Shown here: positions 31,850 through 43,351 of the stretch, in pieces | Layout: each line of letters starts with the position of its first letter | How positions within the stretch are numbered: position 1 is the first letter of the stretch | Source: Marchantia polymorpha subsp. ruderalis | Taxonomy: Eukaryota > Streptophyta > Marchantiopsida > Marchantiales > Marchantiaceae | NCBI GenBank assembly: GCA_037833965.1 | Contig: AP031354.1 | Span: 15,354,001-15,418,000 of the forward strand | Length of the DNA: 64,000 nucleotides | Direction: 5' to 3' | The notes under the pieces: model-generated | What the model was told of the DNA's origin: nothing | The model's database searches: none | The model's input: the letters and a program-made list of their open reading frames with translations, nothing else | Program-made: the position numbers and the translations under genes

Positions 31850-33312
31850 ATGGCTTCGAGTGCGATTCTTTCGATTTTCGTGCTGCTGGCCGTGCAAGCC
31901 TACTTCTGTGCAGCACTCAATAATCAACGAACGGGCTGGGTGACGACGCATTTGAAACGCCCCCAGAGCTCGCACCTGCACGCGGGACGACATCTCGGAG
32001 AAACGCCCAAGGAAGAAACTGTGACCACGACGGGCAAAGAGCGAGCCTGATAGTCACGAGCGGCAACCTGGGGACGGAGAATTCCACAATGTTACAGAAG
32101 GTGCGCCGGGACGTGGACGCGAGCATAGCCCGGGGCAAGTCGCTGGATCGCAAGGCAAGGAATGCGCCATACCACAAGCACAAGGGCAGAAGCATGCTGG
32201 ACTTCACCACGGACATACAAGCCACGCCGGGTGAATACTCGATGGAAATCTCGCTCGGCACCCCGCCACAGAATTTCATCGCCATCGCCGACACGGGCAG
32301 CGACCTCGTCTGGCTGCAGTGCTCGACGTGCGATGTCAGCTTCAACGGCACGCTCTTCGACCCGTCGCTCTCCTCGACTTACAGCCCGCTGGGATGCACT
32401 GAGTGCGACGTCCTGGGACGCAGCGAGCTCACCTGCACGCCCAATTGCCAGTACACGTACAATTATGCCGATCAATCCCAGACCGAGGGAGATTTCTCTC
32501 TCGAGACTCTCACTCTGCAGAACACCAACGGCACCTCCACGGCCATCGACAATTTCAAATTCGGCTGCGGGCTCAGGAACCAAGGAACGTTTTCGGGCAC
32601 GGACGGGCTGGTCGGGCTGGCGCGCGGGCCCATCTCGTTCCCGTCGCAGATCGCGCCATTCCTCAACAACGTCAACAAATTCTCCTACTGCCTGCTCGGG
32701 CGCTACGACGCCGAATCGGCCCGCAGTCCGCTGCTGTTCGGCGAGAGCGCCGTGCCGGCCAACGTGAGCGGAACGCTGTTCACGCCCCAGCTGACGCCGT
32801 ACGAGCCCAGCGTGATCCCGTTCTACTACGTCAACCTGCTGGACGTCACAGTCGGCTCGGAGGCTCTGTACATCCCGGCCTCCGCCTTCGCCATCGACGG
32901 CCAGGGTAACGGCGGCTTCATCTTGGACTCCGGAACCACGCTCACGATCCTCAACACCGTCGCTTACCGTTGCGTCGTCGACACCTTCGTGGCGCAGCTC
33001 GGCTCCAGGTGCCCCCGCGTCAACCTCCAGGACCTGACGGGGCTCGAGGTGTGCTACAACATTACGACCGAACAGATCGTGCATATCCCCAACATGGTGT
33101 TCAATTTCGAGGCCGCGGATTTCGACCTGCCGTTCGACAATATTATGATTCAGTTCACCACCACCGGCACCGACACTGTCATGTGCTTGGCGTTGCTTGA
33201 GACCACTGGGTTGAGCATTTTCGGCAATATTCAGCAGCAGAATTTCCAAGTGCTTTACGACGAAGACAATTTACAGATCGGCTGGGTACCCGCGGACTGC
33301 AAGAGCTTGTAG
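31850..33312 (+). CDS. Nepenthesin-type (A1 family) aspartic protease
   Basis: The main frame runs from 32089 to 33312. Catalytic motifs are DTGSDLVWLQC (Asp codon 32290) and LDSGTTLTIL (Asp codon 32926). The Cys-rich insert after the first motif (CSTCDVSFNG, GCTECD, CTPNCQYTYNYADQS) and FGCGLRNQGTFSGTDGLVGLARG are typical of plant nepenthesin-like proteases. The C-terminus has SIFGNIQQQNFQVLYD. A signal peptide starts at ATG 31850 (MASSAILSIFVLLAVQAYFC) but in another frame. A GT-AG intron at 31940-32097 (158 bp) would join the frames exactly; the alternative is a one-base frameshift in a continuous propeptide. Expected to be secreted or vacuolar. The CDS is markedly GC-rich. Confidence 0.82.
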
Positions 33313-34237
33313 GCAGATTGAATTTCGGTGCTGGCCATTACAGTCACCATTTTCTAGATGATACTATGATTTTTTTCTAGCCCTCACCACCGTTCCGTGA
33401 ACCTTGTATATTCCCCCTCGGTTCTTTCATTCAACGGTATATGGTGGATTAGCAATCCATCTCTCACTCCTCTTCTCTGCACACGATGCATTCGTTCTGA
33501 GATTGTCGTCGCTGTCCCGGCTTCTCTTCATTATTCTCATGTTCTTGTCTATGCATGATTAGCTGCTTTGAGTTGAAAGTTCTTCGCACGTCCAGATTTC
33601 CAATCGCATGCACCGAATTGAGCATTTTCTGCGAACCGAATGCACAGCTCTGGCCACCGAAAAATTCAGTGGCCATTACGAGCCAATCTTCGGTTATGAT
33701 TTCGGCTTCTGGTTGCTGTGAACAATGACACCGTCAATGCATACGCTCACGAATCAGAGTCCGCATGGCTTTACTGATCTTACGTACATGGGATTTGGAC
33801 GTTACTGGATTGAGCTGAAATCTCAGCTGGAAAATCGGCGAAGAGAAAGTCAAACATGCTGCCACCAGCCAACCCCCACTTTGGCATAGTTAACCACTAC
33901 CATGGAAAAAGTCTAAACAACGTCGTAGTCGTCTGGCTGTGAACCTGTTTGTTCGGAGTTAACAGCCAGAGCACACGTTTCGGTAAAAGCCAACTAACTA
34001 AACGGCTTCCATCACCAAATATGTGAATTGTGCGTGGACCCAACCTCGGCGCCACCCCCAACGCAGTGGAGCACACGACACGGAAACGTGGTACGTTGGA
34101 GTCTTTTTCAAGTGTGGAGTATTGCACTAAAGCCGACTTTGCTAAAGGCAGTTTCTACTTTGTCTTCTGATGCTTCTTAATCTCCGCGAGCGGCTATTGA
34201 GTCACGAAATCGGAAATCTAACTCAATCCACTATATA
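33313..34237. other. Intergenic, no gene recognised
   Basis: Includes the probable 3' UTR of the protease gene. Only short ORFs with no recognisable domains. Confidence 0.5.
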
Positions 34238-34842
34238 TGAAAAAGAAGAAGATCTTGAGTCTGTTGGTAGACTTACAAGCTACTTGGCGTCTTCCATGCT
34301 ATTGTGAAGTTTGAAAAGATGTAATCACCCCACAATTAATCGAACTGCGGCAAGTAAATCTACTACATGGGATGCGAACAAATATAGTGCCACTTGATGA
34401 GCAGAAATTCAAGAGGTTTCATATTTTCAGGTAGTATATTTATCATCTTCAGTTACGTATTGTAAGCCTTGATTATGAACTATGATAGTTCCAACAATTC
34501 AGTGAGAATCTGTATTATGAATAAAAAATTGCTCCATATTTCGGAACCACAATGTCAATATCTTGCCTCTTACTTTTTTTGGGGTGGGATAACTGCAAAG
34601 TTTGATCATTATAAAGAGCATAACATGAAACATGAAGTATATTGGTATATCGATAGCTGTGCCCTCCTCGGAACTTCGAAGGAGAAGTAGCACTATAATT
34701 GTTCGCATCCCATGTCGTAGATTTACTTGCCGCAGTTCGATTAATTGTGGGGTGATTACATCTTTTCATACTTCACAATAGTATGGAAGACGCCAAGTAG
34801 CTTGTAAGTCTACCAACAGACTCAAGATCTTCTTCTTTTTCA
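34238..34842. mobile_element. 605-bp foldback element with about 157-bp inverted ends
   Basis: 34238-34394 and 34684-34842 are near-identical inverted copies. The outer ends read TGAAAAAGAAGAAGATCTT and its complement. Shared inner blocks include GGGATGCGAACAA and TGTGGGGTGATTACATC. The centre of about 290 bp carries no convincing gene. No clear target duplication: flanks CACTATATA and AATCAAAGA differ. Such long-ended MITEs often belong to Mutator-like or foldback families; the family here is not settled. Confidence 0.85.
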
Positions 34843-36983
34843 AATCAAAGAACTATCTCACACAACCCACAAAATTATATATGTTCATACTTCATATTGA
34901 TGACCAAAAAGAAAGAAAACTGTGGTATAGCTCATGTACTGAAACCATAAAATCTACGGCACGGAAAAGTGGCTCCTAGTTAAAGATATACTCCTCTACG
35001 GTTATTTTGACAATGCACATCGATCCAACTATACTTGGGTTCATAAGACGGATCATGATCTAAATTAGGACAAGCAAGGTTAGCCAACAACAATATATTG
35101 CCACAATGATACTATACTTACTAAACCGATTCAAGATATACCCTCATTGCACGCTGTCATATTAGCTAAATTTCATATAACCATATCAAAGTCGAGGGTT
35201 ATTACACAACACAGGAGAAATCACGACAATGAAATTTTTTTATGTTACCATAGTCCTAAAAACAGCAATCATGTGAAAATGAGAATTTGTGTTCAAATCT
35301 CAACATGAAATAATAAAGAATAAAAGTTTCAAATACTTTGAAATTAGATTTGATCGTTTCTAGAATATCGCATAGTGATACATATCAAACATATTGAAGT
35401 AGTAGAAATAATTCTGGAGTAGTCTACGGATTTGAATAAAATCATTAAACATAATTAAAAAACATAATTAAAAATTTTACATTTTACATTTCAGTTTAAT
35501 GAATACAAAGACTTCATATTAAAATCATCATATTTAACTTATCAAAAAAATACTTTTCAGTGATACAGCTCAAATTATTTTTTATATGCCATCGATGCAT
35601 ACAAAATATCAATCAAATGACATGTATCATATGTATATAAAAATTATTGTGTGTTGAACTGTGTCTAAACTATTACGAAATTTATTATAAAAAAAATACT
35701 GATTTTTCAATGAGTTTTGAGTTTTTTCTTTAATCATAAAAAATTATATATTCAACATCAAACATCAAACATAATCTATTATGTAAAAAAACCTAGAGAA
35801 GAATAAGTTTACATTGGTAAAAGGTATAAGTTCAACCTATAGCACATTGCTTGACATTGTGACATTGTCGAATGAACACTTTTCAAAGACAACTAAGATT
35901 CAACTTTTCACTTTTTTCTTATGTCATTTTATTCTGGAATTTTAAAATTAATGATTGCAAAACAGAATATGACAAAAAGAAATTTTTGGTACAAAATCAT
36001 TCCCTCATTACCACTTACCATTACCCTCTAAATGAACAGTGTTGGATGTGAGGAAAATTCAACTTTCCAAGAATTTACCCATCATCATCTCATCCATTGC
36101 AAGCTTAATAATTTGTTTCTTTGATTATACAAAGTTTTTTGGTATGAAGTTCAGTTCTCTCCGATTTTCTATTTTGTTCATTCATTCTATGGCTGAAATG
36201 GAAAGTGTATTCATCTTCTTTTCACCGGTACTTGGGAGGATTCTTGAGAACGTATGGAAAGCTAAAGTATACGTGACACATTTTCAATTTAGCTAAGACA
36301 TATCTTTGTTAGCAGAAACATATAACTTTTGTTGTCACTGTGTAACAAATAATATCGTTGCCATAGTGGACATATAGACAAGCAATATCGTTGCCATAGT
36401 GGACATATAGACAAGCACACAATGCAAAACAACTTTAGAACCTGAAAGACCTATTTCGTGTTTAGCTCCTGGTTCCAACTCCGTAACCATTTCGTGTGAA
36501 ACAACACTCATTAATTCTATCAAATGTAAATCAGGTTCCAAAGTATGTACAGCAATGAGCAAGTTTACAAAAACCTTCATTTTTGTACACTAATTTGTTT
36601 TCAATATACATCAATAATGCAGTGAAAAAATTATAAATTTGTTTTCAAGAATTTAACTGTGAAAACGGTATAAGATAAATATACCATTGAAATAAATTTT
36701 TCATAGTATAAGTTTTTAGTTTTGTCCTCATTTTGTTAAAAGAAATCTTAGAAATCACCCTTGTGACTACTAAGGGACGAGCAAGTTCTTGTTTTCTTAG
36801 TAATCACAGCCAACAGAATAAACCAAAACCAGTCTGCAGACCGAGCGTGGATCGTGAGCCATGACAAAAGCTTGGCAGTTTAGAACAATGAACTTCATAC
36901 AATTTGGAAACTACAACTCATTAGGTCATAACATATTGAGCAAATCAGGTTAGTTGTTCATATTTAGGCTATTTTTTTGTTTT

Positions 36984-37020
<37 letters not shown>

Positions 37021-37347
37021 CCCCTTCAATCCTTAAAAAATTTTTTATGTCAAATGTATTAATTTTTTAACATAACCAAAAATCAATGAATTTGACTATC
37101 ATGAACAGAAATGATCATAACAAAGTTAAATTTACTCGTCTAAAATTATTTTCTATCCAGATGTTTAATTCATGTTTACATTAGTATTCTATATTATATT
37201 TATTTATTTATTTATTTATAGAGGTTATCATACTATGTGGTTCGCCATGCCACAATGTCAAAGTAGAAATATGAGAGATTTTTAAAGTTTATATATGCTG
37301 GTATAGAGTGAAACTCCTCGTATTTTGAAAATTTCTTGTAGTGATTT
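34843..37347. other. AT-rich intergenic, no gene recognised
   Basis: Long AT-rich stretch with frequent stops in all frames. A 34-bp unit (ATATCGTTGCCATAGTGG and following) is tandemly duplicated at about 36350-36415. A TTTA microsatellite lies at about 37198-37219. Composition suggests degraded transposon DNA or heterochromatin. Confidence 0.55.
36984..37020 (+). repeat. (TA)n(CA)n compound microsatellite
   Basis: About 13 TA units followed directly by about 6 CA units. Confidence 0.9.
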
Positions 37348-37710
37348 TGTAACACTAGGGTTTAAAGAGAAGCTCACTCGAAGATAGAAACGTAAACTCT
37401 GAAGATGAGAAATAATAACAATGGTTCCTCTCTCCCTTATATAGCTCTCACCAACAAGTACAAGGAGATAAGATCTAATCCCCACCATCCATCCCACTCC
37501 TAGTGAATGGATGACGTGGCGGATAACCCTAACAAGCACACGGATCGCTGACGTGGCGCACCCAACTAACACACTAACTAACAAACTCAATCCTTACCTA
37601 CAAGCACACGGATTGCTGACGTGGCAGCTAGCTCTAGTGCACACTAAAGTATCTACATCAATATTTAGAGTAACCTCTACTTTAGTTCTAACTAACTAAA
37701 GATGGTTACA
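37348..37710 (-). repeat. 3' LTR of chromovirus
   Basis: 363 bp, identical in layout to the 5' LTR but lacking one 57-bp internal repeat unit. It carries three TGACGTGGC motifs (37512-37520, 37549-37557, 37617-37625). Confidence 0.92.
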
Positions 37711-37762
37711 AACCTTCCTCCTTTTAATATGCAACGTTCTCGTTGCACATACGTTCAAAATC

Positions 37763-38802
37763 CTAGACTATCAAAGGTGCATTTGCTAAATTTTTAGCTG
37801 GTTCCCAAGTTGATTCATACGATGGATAGCCTTTCCATTGAATCAAATACTCTACTTTGGGATATTTATGACCTCGAATACGTTTCTTGAGTATCTTTTC
37901 TACCTCAAACTCCTCATGATCTGCTATCAAGGTTGGAAGAGGAGGTGGTGCTGGTTGGTTGGTGAATGGTTTGGGTCGTGGTACATGTTTTCGCAATCGT
38001 GACACATGAAATACTGTATTTTTATATGTGATGAAAGTTCCAACTTGTATGACACTTCACCAACACGATTCAAAACCAAAAATGGACCAATGAACATAGG
38101 GTTCAACTTTGGTGTTCCTACAAGAGACAAATTCGTTGTAGATAACCAAACATGATCTCCAAACTCAAAAACCACTTCTCTACGATGAGCATCGGCATGC
38201 TGCTTTTGCCGATTTTGAGCTATCACCAACTTCTCCTTGGCCTGATGTAGTCCTCGGTGAATATGCTCCACAAATTCGTTGATTGCTGCAACTTTGGTCG
38301 AAAACTCCTCTCCTTTGGGAAGTCTCATCAAACTTGAAGGAGTTATAGGATGAGCTCCATACATAAGAAAAAATGGAGACACTTTTGTGGATGCATTAAC
38401 AGAATTGTTATATGCAAATTCCACAAGTGGCAAAAGGTTGTACCACTCTTCTTGCTCTTCTAATGTGAATGCTCGTAGCATATACTCTATGGTTCTATTT
38501 GCCCTCTTAGTTTGTCTATCCGTTTGAGTATGATAGGCCGTTGACATTGCTAGTTTTGTTTTGAAAAAACTAAACAAAGTTTTCCAAAATAAATTAGTGA
38601 AGTGAGTAACTCTATCCGTGATTAACACTTTGTTTAAGCCATGATTCACAAAAACTGCATCTAGATACAAGTGAGCTAGTTGTGGAGCTGTTACTGTTTT
38701 TGTGGTTGGTCTAATGTGAATCATCTTGCTCAATTTGTCCACAAAAACCACCACTGAATCATGTTCTAACAAAGTCCTTGGTAACTCACATACAAGATCC
38801 AT
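37763..38802 (-). pseudogene. Chromovirus integrase and C-terminal chromodomain
   Basis: Reverse strand. The integrase core reads FVDKLSKMIHIRPT, then VLITDRVTHFTNLFW, then AYHTQTDRQTKRANRTIE. In the family the catalytic Glu lies in the T-E-R of this last block; here it is Lys (TKR), so the enzyme should be inactive. After a frame change, 37763-38005 ends with a chromodomain ([20 protein letters not shown], then [16 protein letters not shown]), which in related elements steers insertion to marked chromatin by binding methylated histone H3. The upstream zinc-binding part (CRSCVACQENKAS, about 38870) is in another frame. Confidence 0.88.
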
Positions 38803-40373
38803 GGTGACATGTTACCACCGCTGTTCGGTAATAGGAAGAGGCTGTAATAAACCCGCTGGTTTTTAAATACTTGCCTTGTTTTCTTGACAAGCAACACAAC
38901 TTCGAACATAAGACTCCACATCCTCACGTATTTTGGGCCAATAGTACACTCGTTGTATACTCTCCACGGTTTTCTCCACTCCCACATGACCTGCAATGGC
39001 TGTATCATGACTTCTGCCAAAACCATTGTGCGCAAATCGTGATCTTGTGGAATCCATATACGCTGATTGTAAAACGCCAAACCTCGAGATTTCTCTGCCT
39101 TTCCAGTTTGTAGTGCTCGAGTGATCTCTTCATCCTCCTTTGTGGCTTGTGACATCTTGCTCCACCAATCCGCCTGAATTTTCACTTCTGCAACATGATT
39201 CAAACAAGGCATGCGTGTGTTGCAAGTTGCTTCTTTTCCTCCACGTACATAATCTTCATGTTGAAGCGTTGACGGCACTTTGTCCAAATAAGTTTCCAAA
39301 TAAACCAAGGGTTTATGATCAATCTCCACCACAAACTCCTTATCACCCAAGTAATGCTTCCAATGTTTGGTTGCCAACACGATGGCTAACTCCTCCCGTT
39401 CTGTCGTGTGATAATTTTGTTCCGCCGCCATTAACTTTCGAGAATAGAAAGCAATTGGATGCCATCCATCCTCCCATTCTTGTTGAAGTATGCCACCTAC
39501 TATTGTACCTGATGCGTCAGTGGCCAACTTGATAGAACGGTTAGGATCAAACCACTTGAGAATAGGTGCGTGTAACAAAGCATCTTTCAATGCTTGAAAA
39601 GCTAACTCTTGAGCTGTTCCTCATCTCCATTTTTGACCTTACCCTAACATGGAAGTCAAGGCCTGAGCTAGGCGAGCAAAACCTTTCAGAAATCTACGAT
39701 AGAATCCAGTGAGCCCTAGAAAACTCTTCAATTGAGTTTGATCCTCAAGTGCTATCCATTTCTAAATGGCATCTATCTTCTCACTCATCACTTGGATTCC
39801 TGTAGATGTAACTCTATGACCCAAGTAATCTACTTCTGACTTGCCAAATTCACATTTTGAAGCTTTGACATACAATTGATTGTTTTTTAAAACTTGAAGT
39901 ACCTCTCGTAAATGACTTCTATGATCACTCAAAGTTTTGCTATACACCAATATATCATCTAGAAAAACAATGACAGATTTATCTAGATAAGGGCGAAAGA
40001 TATCGTTCATCAATCCCATGAATGTAGCTGGTGCATTAGTGATACCAAAAGGCATCACTAGATACTCAAAAGGCATCACTAGATACTCAAAGTGTCCATA
40101 CCTAGTACGAAAAGCTGTCTTGTGAACATCATTATCTGCAATTCAAATTTGATTGTAGCCGCTTCTCAAATCTAGCTTGGTGAAGTACTTTGCTCCTTGA
40201 AGTTGATCAAACAAATCATCCATACGAGGTAATGGATATTTGTTTTTCACCGTTTGCTGATTCAACCCGCGATAATCAATACATAGTCTCATGGATCCAT
40301 CCTTCTTCTTCACAAAGAGTACTGGAGCTCCATAAGATGAAACACTTGGTTGAATGAATCCATTGCTCAACAT
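38766..40373 (-). pseudogene. Chromovirus reverse transcriptase and RNase H
   Basis: Reverse strand, open segments 40373-40143, 40079-39762 and 39590-38766 in one frame separated by stops. Blocks: [43 protein letters not shown], and the active site [13 protein letters not shown] (intact F-L-D-D). RNase H: IKLATDASGTIVGGIL and VEIDHKPLVYL. Stops fall where CGA or CAG is expected (after GYNQI; after DAI near 39760; near 39612), consistent with C-to-T change. A 21-bp tandem duplication near 40050-40092 repeats VMPFEYL. Confidence 0.88.
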
Positions 40374-41072
40374 CTACTCCACTTGAGCTTTGCATTCTTC
40401 CAATTCGTTAGGAGCCAAACGATATGGAGCTTTGCAAGTTGGTGTACTTCCAGGTATCACCTCAATCTTATGATCTACTCGCCTCGTTGGTGGTAATCCT
40501 GCAGGTAGATCATCTGGAAAAACATCTTTATACTCCATAAAAATATCGTTCAAGTACTCCGGGATGTAAGGTTTGTCCGTGGACCCAATATCTCTTATAA
40601 GTCCAAGAAAACATACATCATCTCTAGAAATGGATGCTGTACCCATCACAAAGAGGGGTAAATTCCTATTCTGATATCTAATTCTATCTCCATAGATTTT
40701 CCATCCACTAATTGTAATCACTTTTCTTGTCCAATCTACCTTCGGATTATATTGCTCCATCCATGGCATTCCAAGGATGACATCATATCGAGCTAAATGA
40801 ATTACTCTCCATTCAATGCTCTTCTTGTATCTAACTATGGATAATTCTACACTCCGTGGTAGTGTTTCTATCACTTCAGTTTGTCCGTTTGGCAATTCAA
40901 CTTCTTCACTCACGTCCTTCATCAACATCAAACCTAACTTCATAGCAACACTCCTTGATAGAAAATTCTCAGTTGCTCTAGGATCAATTAAAACTCTCAC
41001 ATTGTATTCTTCCATGAAACCATAAGTGACAATGAGTTGAGCTTGCTTCTTACTCCTTCCATGAGCTCCCAA
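40374..41072 (-). pseudogene. Chromovirus protease
   Basis: Reverse strand, continuous with the RT frame except for a stop at 40371. The active-site loop reads VLIDPRATENFLS: the family D-S/T-G-A triad is replaced by D-P-R-A, which should abolish catalysis. Later blocks YDVILGMPWMEQYNP and IDWTRKVI-like are standard for this clade, and the tail (EYKDVFPDDLPAGLPP) leads into RT. Confidence 0.82.
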
Positions 41073-42330
41073 CCATTGCCTTCTTCCAACCTCGCCTTTT
41101 CTTCAATTTGTCGAAACCAGTAAGGTCGCGAGGCAAGATTACTGGTGATCTTCGTTTCCCGAAACTGCTTCCTCCACCTCTTCATACTCTATCCCCTCCA
41201 TATTGTTGAACGGTCGTTGCTGCATGAGCCGTCCTCCTTGTTGTGTCGGCCGAACTCGACAAAACTTGGCTATGTGACCCATTCGTCCACATGCATAGCA
41301 TTGACAATTGTCACGAACTCCAGCTCCTCCTCGAACCATTCCGTTATTTGCATAACCTTCTTGCAAATTTGGAACTCCTGGTCGCCGAATCTCACCTCCA
41401 AATCTTGGTGGTGGTCCTCTTGTTAGTGCAAAACCTTCTCTACGTCGAAGGTTTCCCAACTCCATCGGTGTTGGTCTAGATGGATCTCGAAAATTGCTCA
41501 CTGGTTCACCGTGTGTGACACCAAAAGCACCCGATATTCGTTGAGCAATTGCGATTGCTTCATTCACAGTAGATGGATTGCTTACCATCACCTCCTTTCA
41601 AATTCGATACTTCTAGCCTCGTTTGAACACGTCCAAGGCTTCAGCTCCACTCATATCCATGATAGATACTTGAAGATCACGAAATTCTTCAATGTACTCA
41701 TGAATATCTCCTTTTTGCCTCAGATTCCACAACTTTATTCTTGCCGTTTGAAAAGAATCCACCGCTTGAAAATTTTGCATAAGTCCTTCCTGCATTCCAC
41801 TCCACGAAATGGTAGCACCTTGTTCAAAAAGCATTCTCTCCCATATTGTGTACCATGTGAGAGCCTTATCCGTAAGATAAGATCTCATGAACATTCCTAC
41901 AATATAATCAAAAACATGAAATGAGATAAATAATCCATCCTCATCCATCCTCATAATCCATCCTCATAATCCATCGCTCTAACACTCCCATTGCTCTACT
42001 CCCTTTATAAGCTTCCACCTTACATGATTTTCCCATTCGAAGCAAAAGATTTGCTTGATCTTCAATCTCTTGAAGACGTCTACTATTTGCCTCTGCTGCA
42101 TCAATAGGAGTTGGTTCTGGCTGAATTTGAGAAGCTTGAACTTGAGGTTCAACTTCCATCTTTCCAACTCTCTCTCTCTACTTTCTCACTCTCCAATGCG
42201 AAGATTTTATCTTCCATGGCTTGCTGCTTGGTATGCCCATCTACTATCACTTTTTTCAACTCCTTCATCTTCGTCATGATTGCATTGAGAACCTCACCCA
42301 TATCAATTGATGTCTCCATGCTTTCTCACA
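41073..42330 (-). pseudogene. Chromovirus gag
   Basis: Reverse strand. Capsid core (ALTWYTIWERMLFEQGATISW, RIKLWNLRQKGDIHEYIEEF) at 41613-41954. Nucleocapsid with a canonical CCHC knuckle CYACGRMGHIAKFC near 41275-41316. The N-terminal part (to about 42330) is in several frames with stops. Known role: virus-like particle assembly and RNA binding. Confidence 0.85.
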
Positions 42331-42336
42331 CTCCCT

Positions 42337-42799
42337 CTAATACAAAGTGAGTATAATCACTATGTGACCTCTCAACAAAGGAGTCACAAAAGGTGCAGGT
42401 GACTCTATCACAGCTCTATAGTACTCCTCTCCATAATTCCTCACAAGAAAATCTCTCCATATCCTCTTCTGTCTATATAATGTTCTAATCTCTACATAAG
42501 TGCTGAATCGAATCGGGACAGGTGGTTCGCGATTCAAATCCATGAAACATTCAGTATAGAATGTATATAGTACAATCCCAAGTCTCTCCATAAATAACTA
42601 TTGAAAGAATCAGTGACACTCTTGACTCCATCACTCTAGTCATAAAATCTACACCCCAACAAGCCACAAGGTACATCCGAAAATGATGTTTCCCCATGCA
42701 ACGAAGGTGAATATCGAATAGGTTAGGAATTGGCCAGTGCGGTATTGAATTCTTGTCAATCCCGTCCATATCTACAAAACCACAATTTTCTCTTTCCAC
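42337..42799 (-). other. Open reading stretch in chromovirus leader, unrecognised
   Basis: Two overlapping reverse-strand open frames (42799-42551 and 42591-42337) lie between the primer site and gag and could be one frameshifted ORF of about 150 codons. Cys and aromatic residues are frequent (LVACWGVDF, IRTLYRQKRIWRDFLVRNYG). I do not recognise it. It may be leader without coding function. Confidence 0.3.
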
Positions 42800-42918
42800 C
42801 TCTCTCTACATGCAGATGAGTGTTCTCTGCCAGCCTCTATACACTCTCAAGACTACACTCCATCATCACTCACTTGCTATTCCATGAGGGGTTCCACACT
42901 CAAGGAAAGAGCAAGGTC

Positions 42919-42930
42919 GCTCTGATACCA
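42919..42930 (-). other. Primer binding site, tRNA-iMet
   Basis: On the reverse strand TGGTATCAGAGC begins one base after the 5' LTR end. It is the classic initiator-methionine tRNA primer site of plant retrotransposons. Confidence 0.95.
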
Positions 42931-42931
42931 T

Positions 42932-43351
42932 TGTAACACTAGGGTTTAGAGAGAAGCTCACTCGAAGATAGAAACGTAAATTCTGAAGATGAGAGATATC
43001 AACAATGGTTACTCTCTCCCTTATATAGCTCTCACCAACAAGTACAAGGAGATAAGATCTAATCCCCACCATCCATCCCACTCCTAGTGGATGGATGACG
43101 TGGCGGGTAACCCTAACAAGCACACGGATCGCTGACGTGGCGCACCCAACTAACACACTAACTAACAAACTCAATCCTTACCTACAAGCACACGGATTGC
43201 TGACGTGGCACTGTCAACTAACACATCCACTGTGTACCTACCAAGTGCGCGGATCGCTGACGTGGCAGCTAGCTCTAGTGCACACTAAAGTATCTACATC
43301 AATATTTAGAGTAACCTCTACTTTAGTTCTAACTAACTAAAGATGGTTACA
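42932..43351 (-). promoter_or_regulatory. 5' LTR of chromovirus with four bZIP-type sites
   Basis: 420-bp LTR. Four copies of TGACGTGGC (reverse strand GCCACGTCA) lie at 43096-43104, 43133-43141, 43201-43209 and 43258-43266, mostly within repeated CACACGGATCGCTGACGTGGC-like units. A reverse-strand TATA box (CTATATAAGG) lies near 43018-43027, about 70 bp downstream of the nearest site. GCCACGTCA is the C/G-box hybrid bound by plant bZIP factors. Transcriptional activation by stress or hormone bZIPs is inferred, not shown. Confidence 0.7.

Larger units (their letters stand above)
37348..43351 (-). mobile_element. Ty3/gypsy chromovirus-type LTR retrotransposon
   Basis: Reverse-strand element. 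The 5' LTR is 42932-43351 and the 3' LTR 37348-37710; both show TGTAACACTAGGG and GATGGTTACA at their ends on the + strand. Flanks GATTT (37343-37347) and GATCT (43352-43356) match at four of five bases, consistent with a decayed 5-bp target duplication. An iMet-type primer site follows the 5' LTR. Order on the reverse strand is gag with zinc knuckle, protease, RT, RNase H, integrase, chromodomain, which identifies the chromovirus clade. Most of gag-pol stays in one frame interrupted by stops, and protease and integrase catalytic residues are lost, so the copy is dead. Confidence 0.93.

Noticed and set aside
32162..32767. Forward open frame rich in Ser, Arg and Thr overlapping the protease
   Set aside because: Out-of-frame shadow of the same GC-rich exon; no domain and atypical composition.
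32092..33249. 385-codon open frame antisense to the aspartic protease
   Set aside because: Shadow of the GC-rich protease exon. High GC at third positions removes stops on the other strand. The translation is low-complexity in R, E, V and G with no domain, while the sense frame has all A1 protease motifs.
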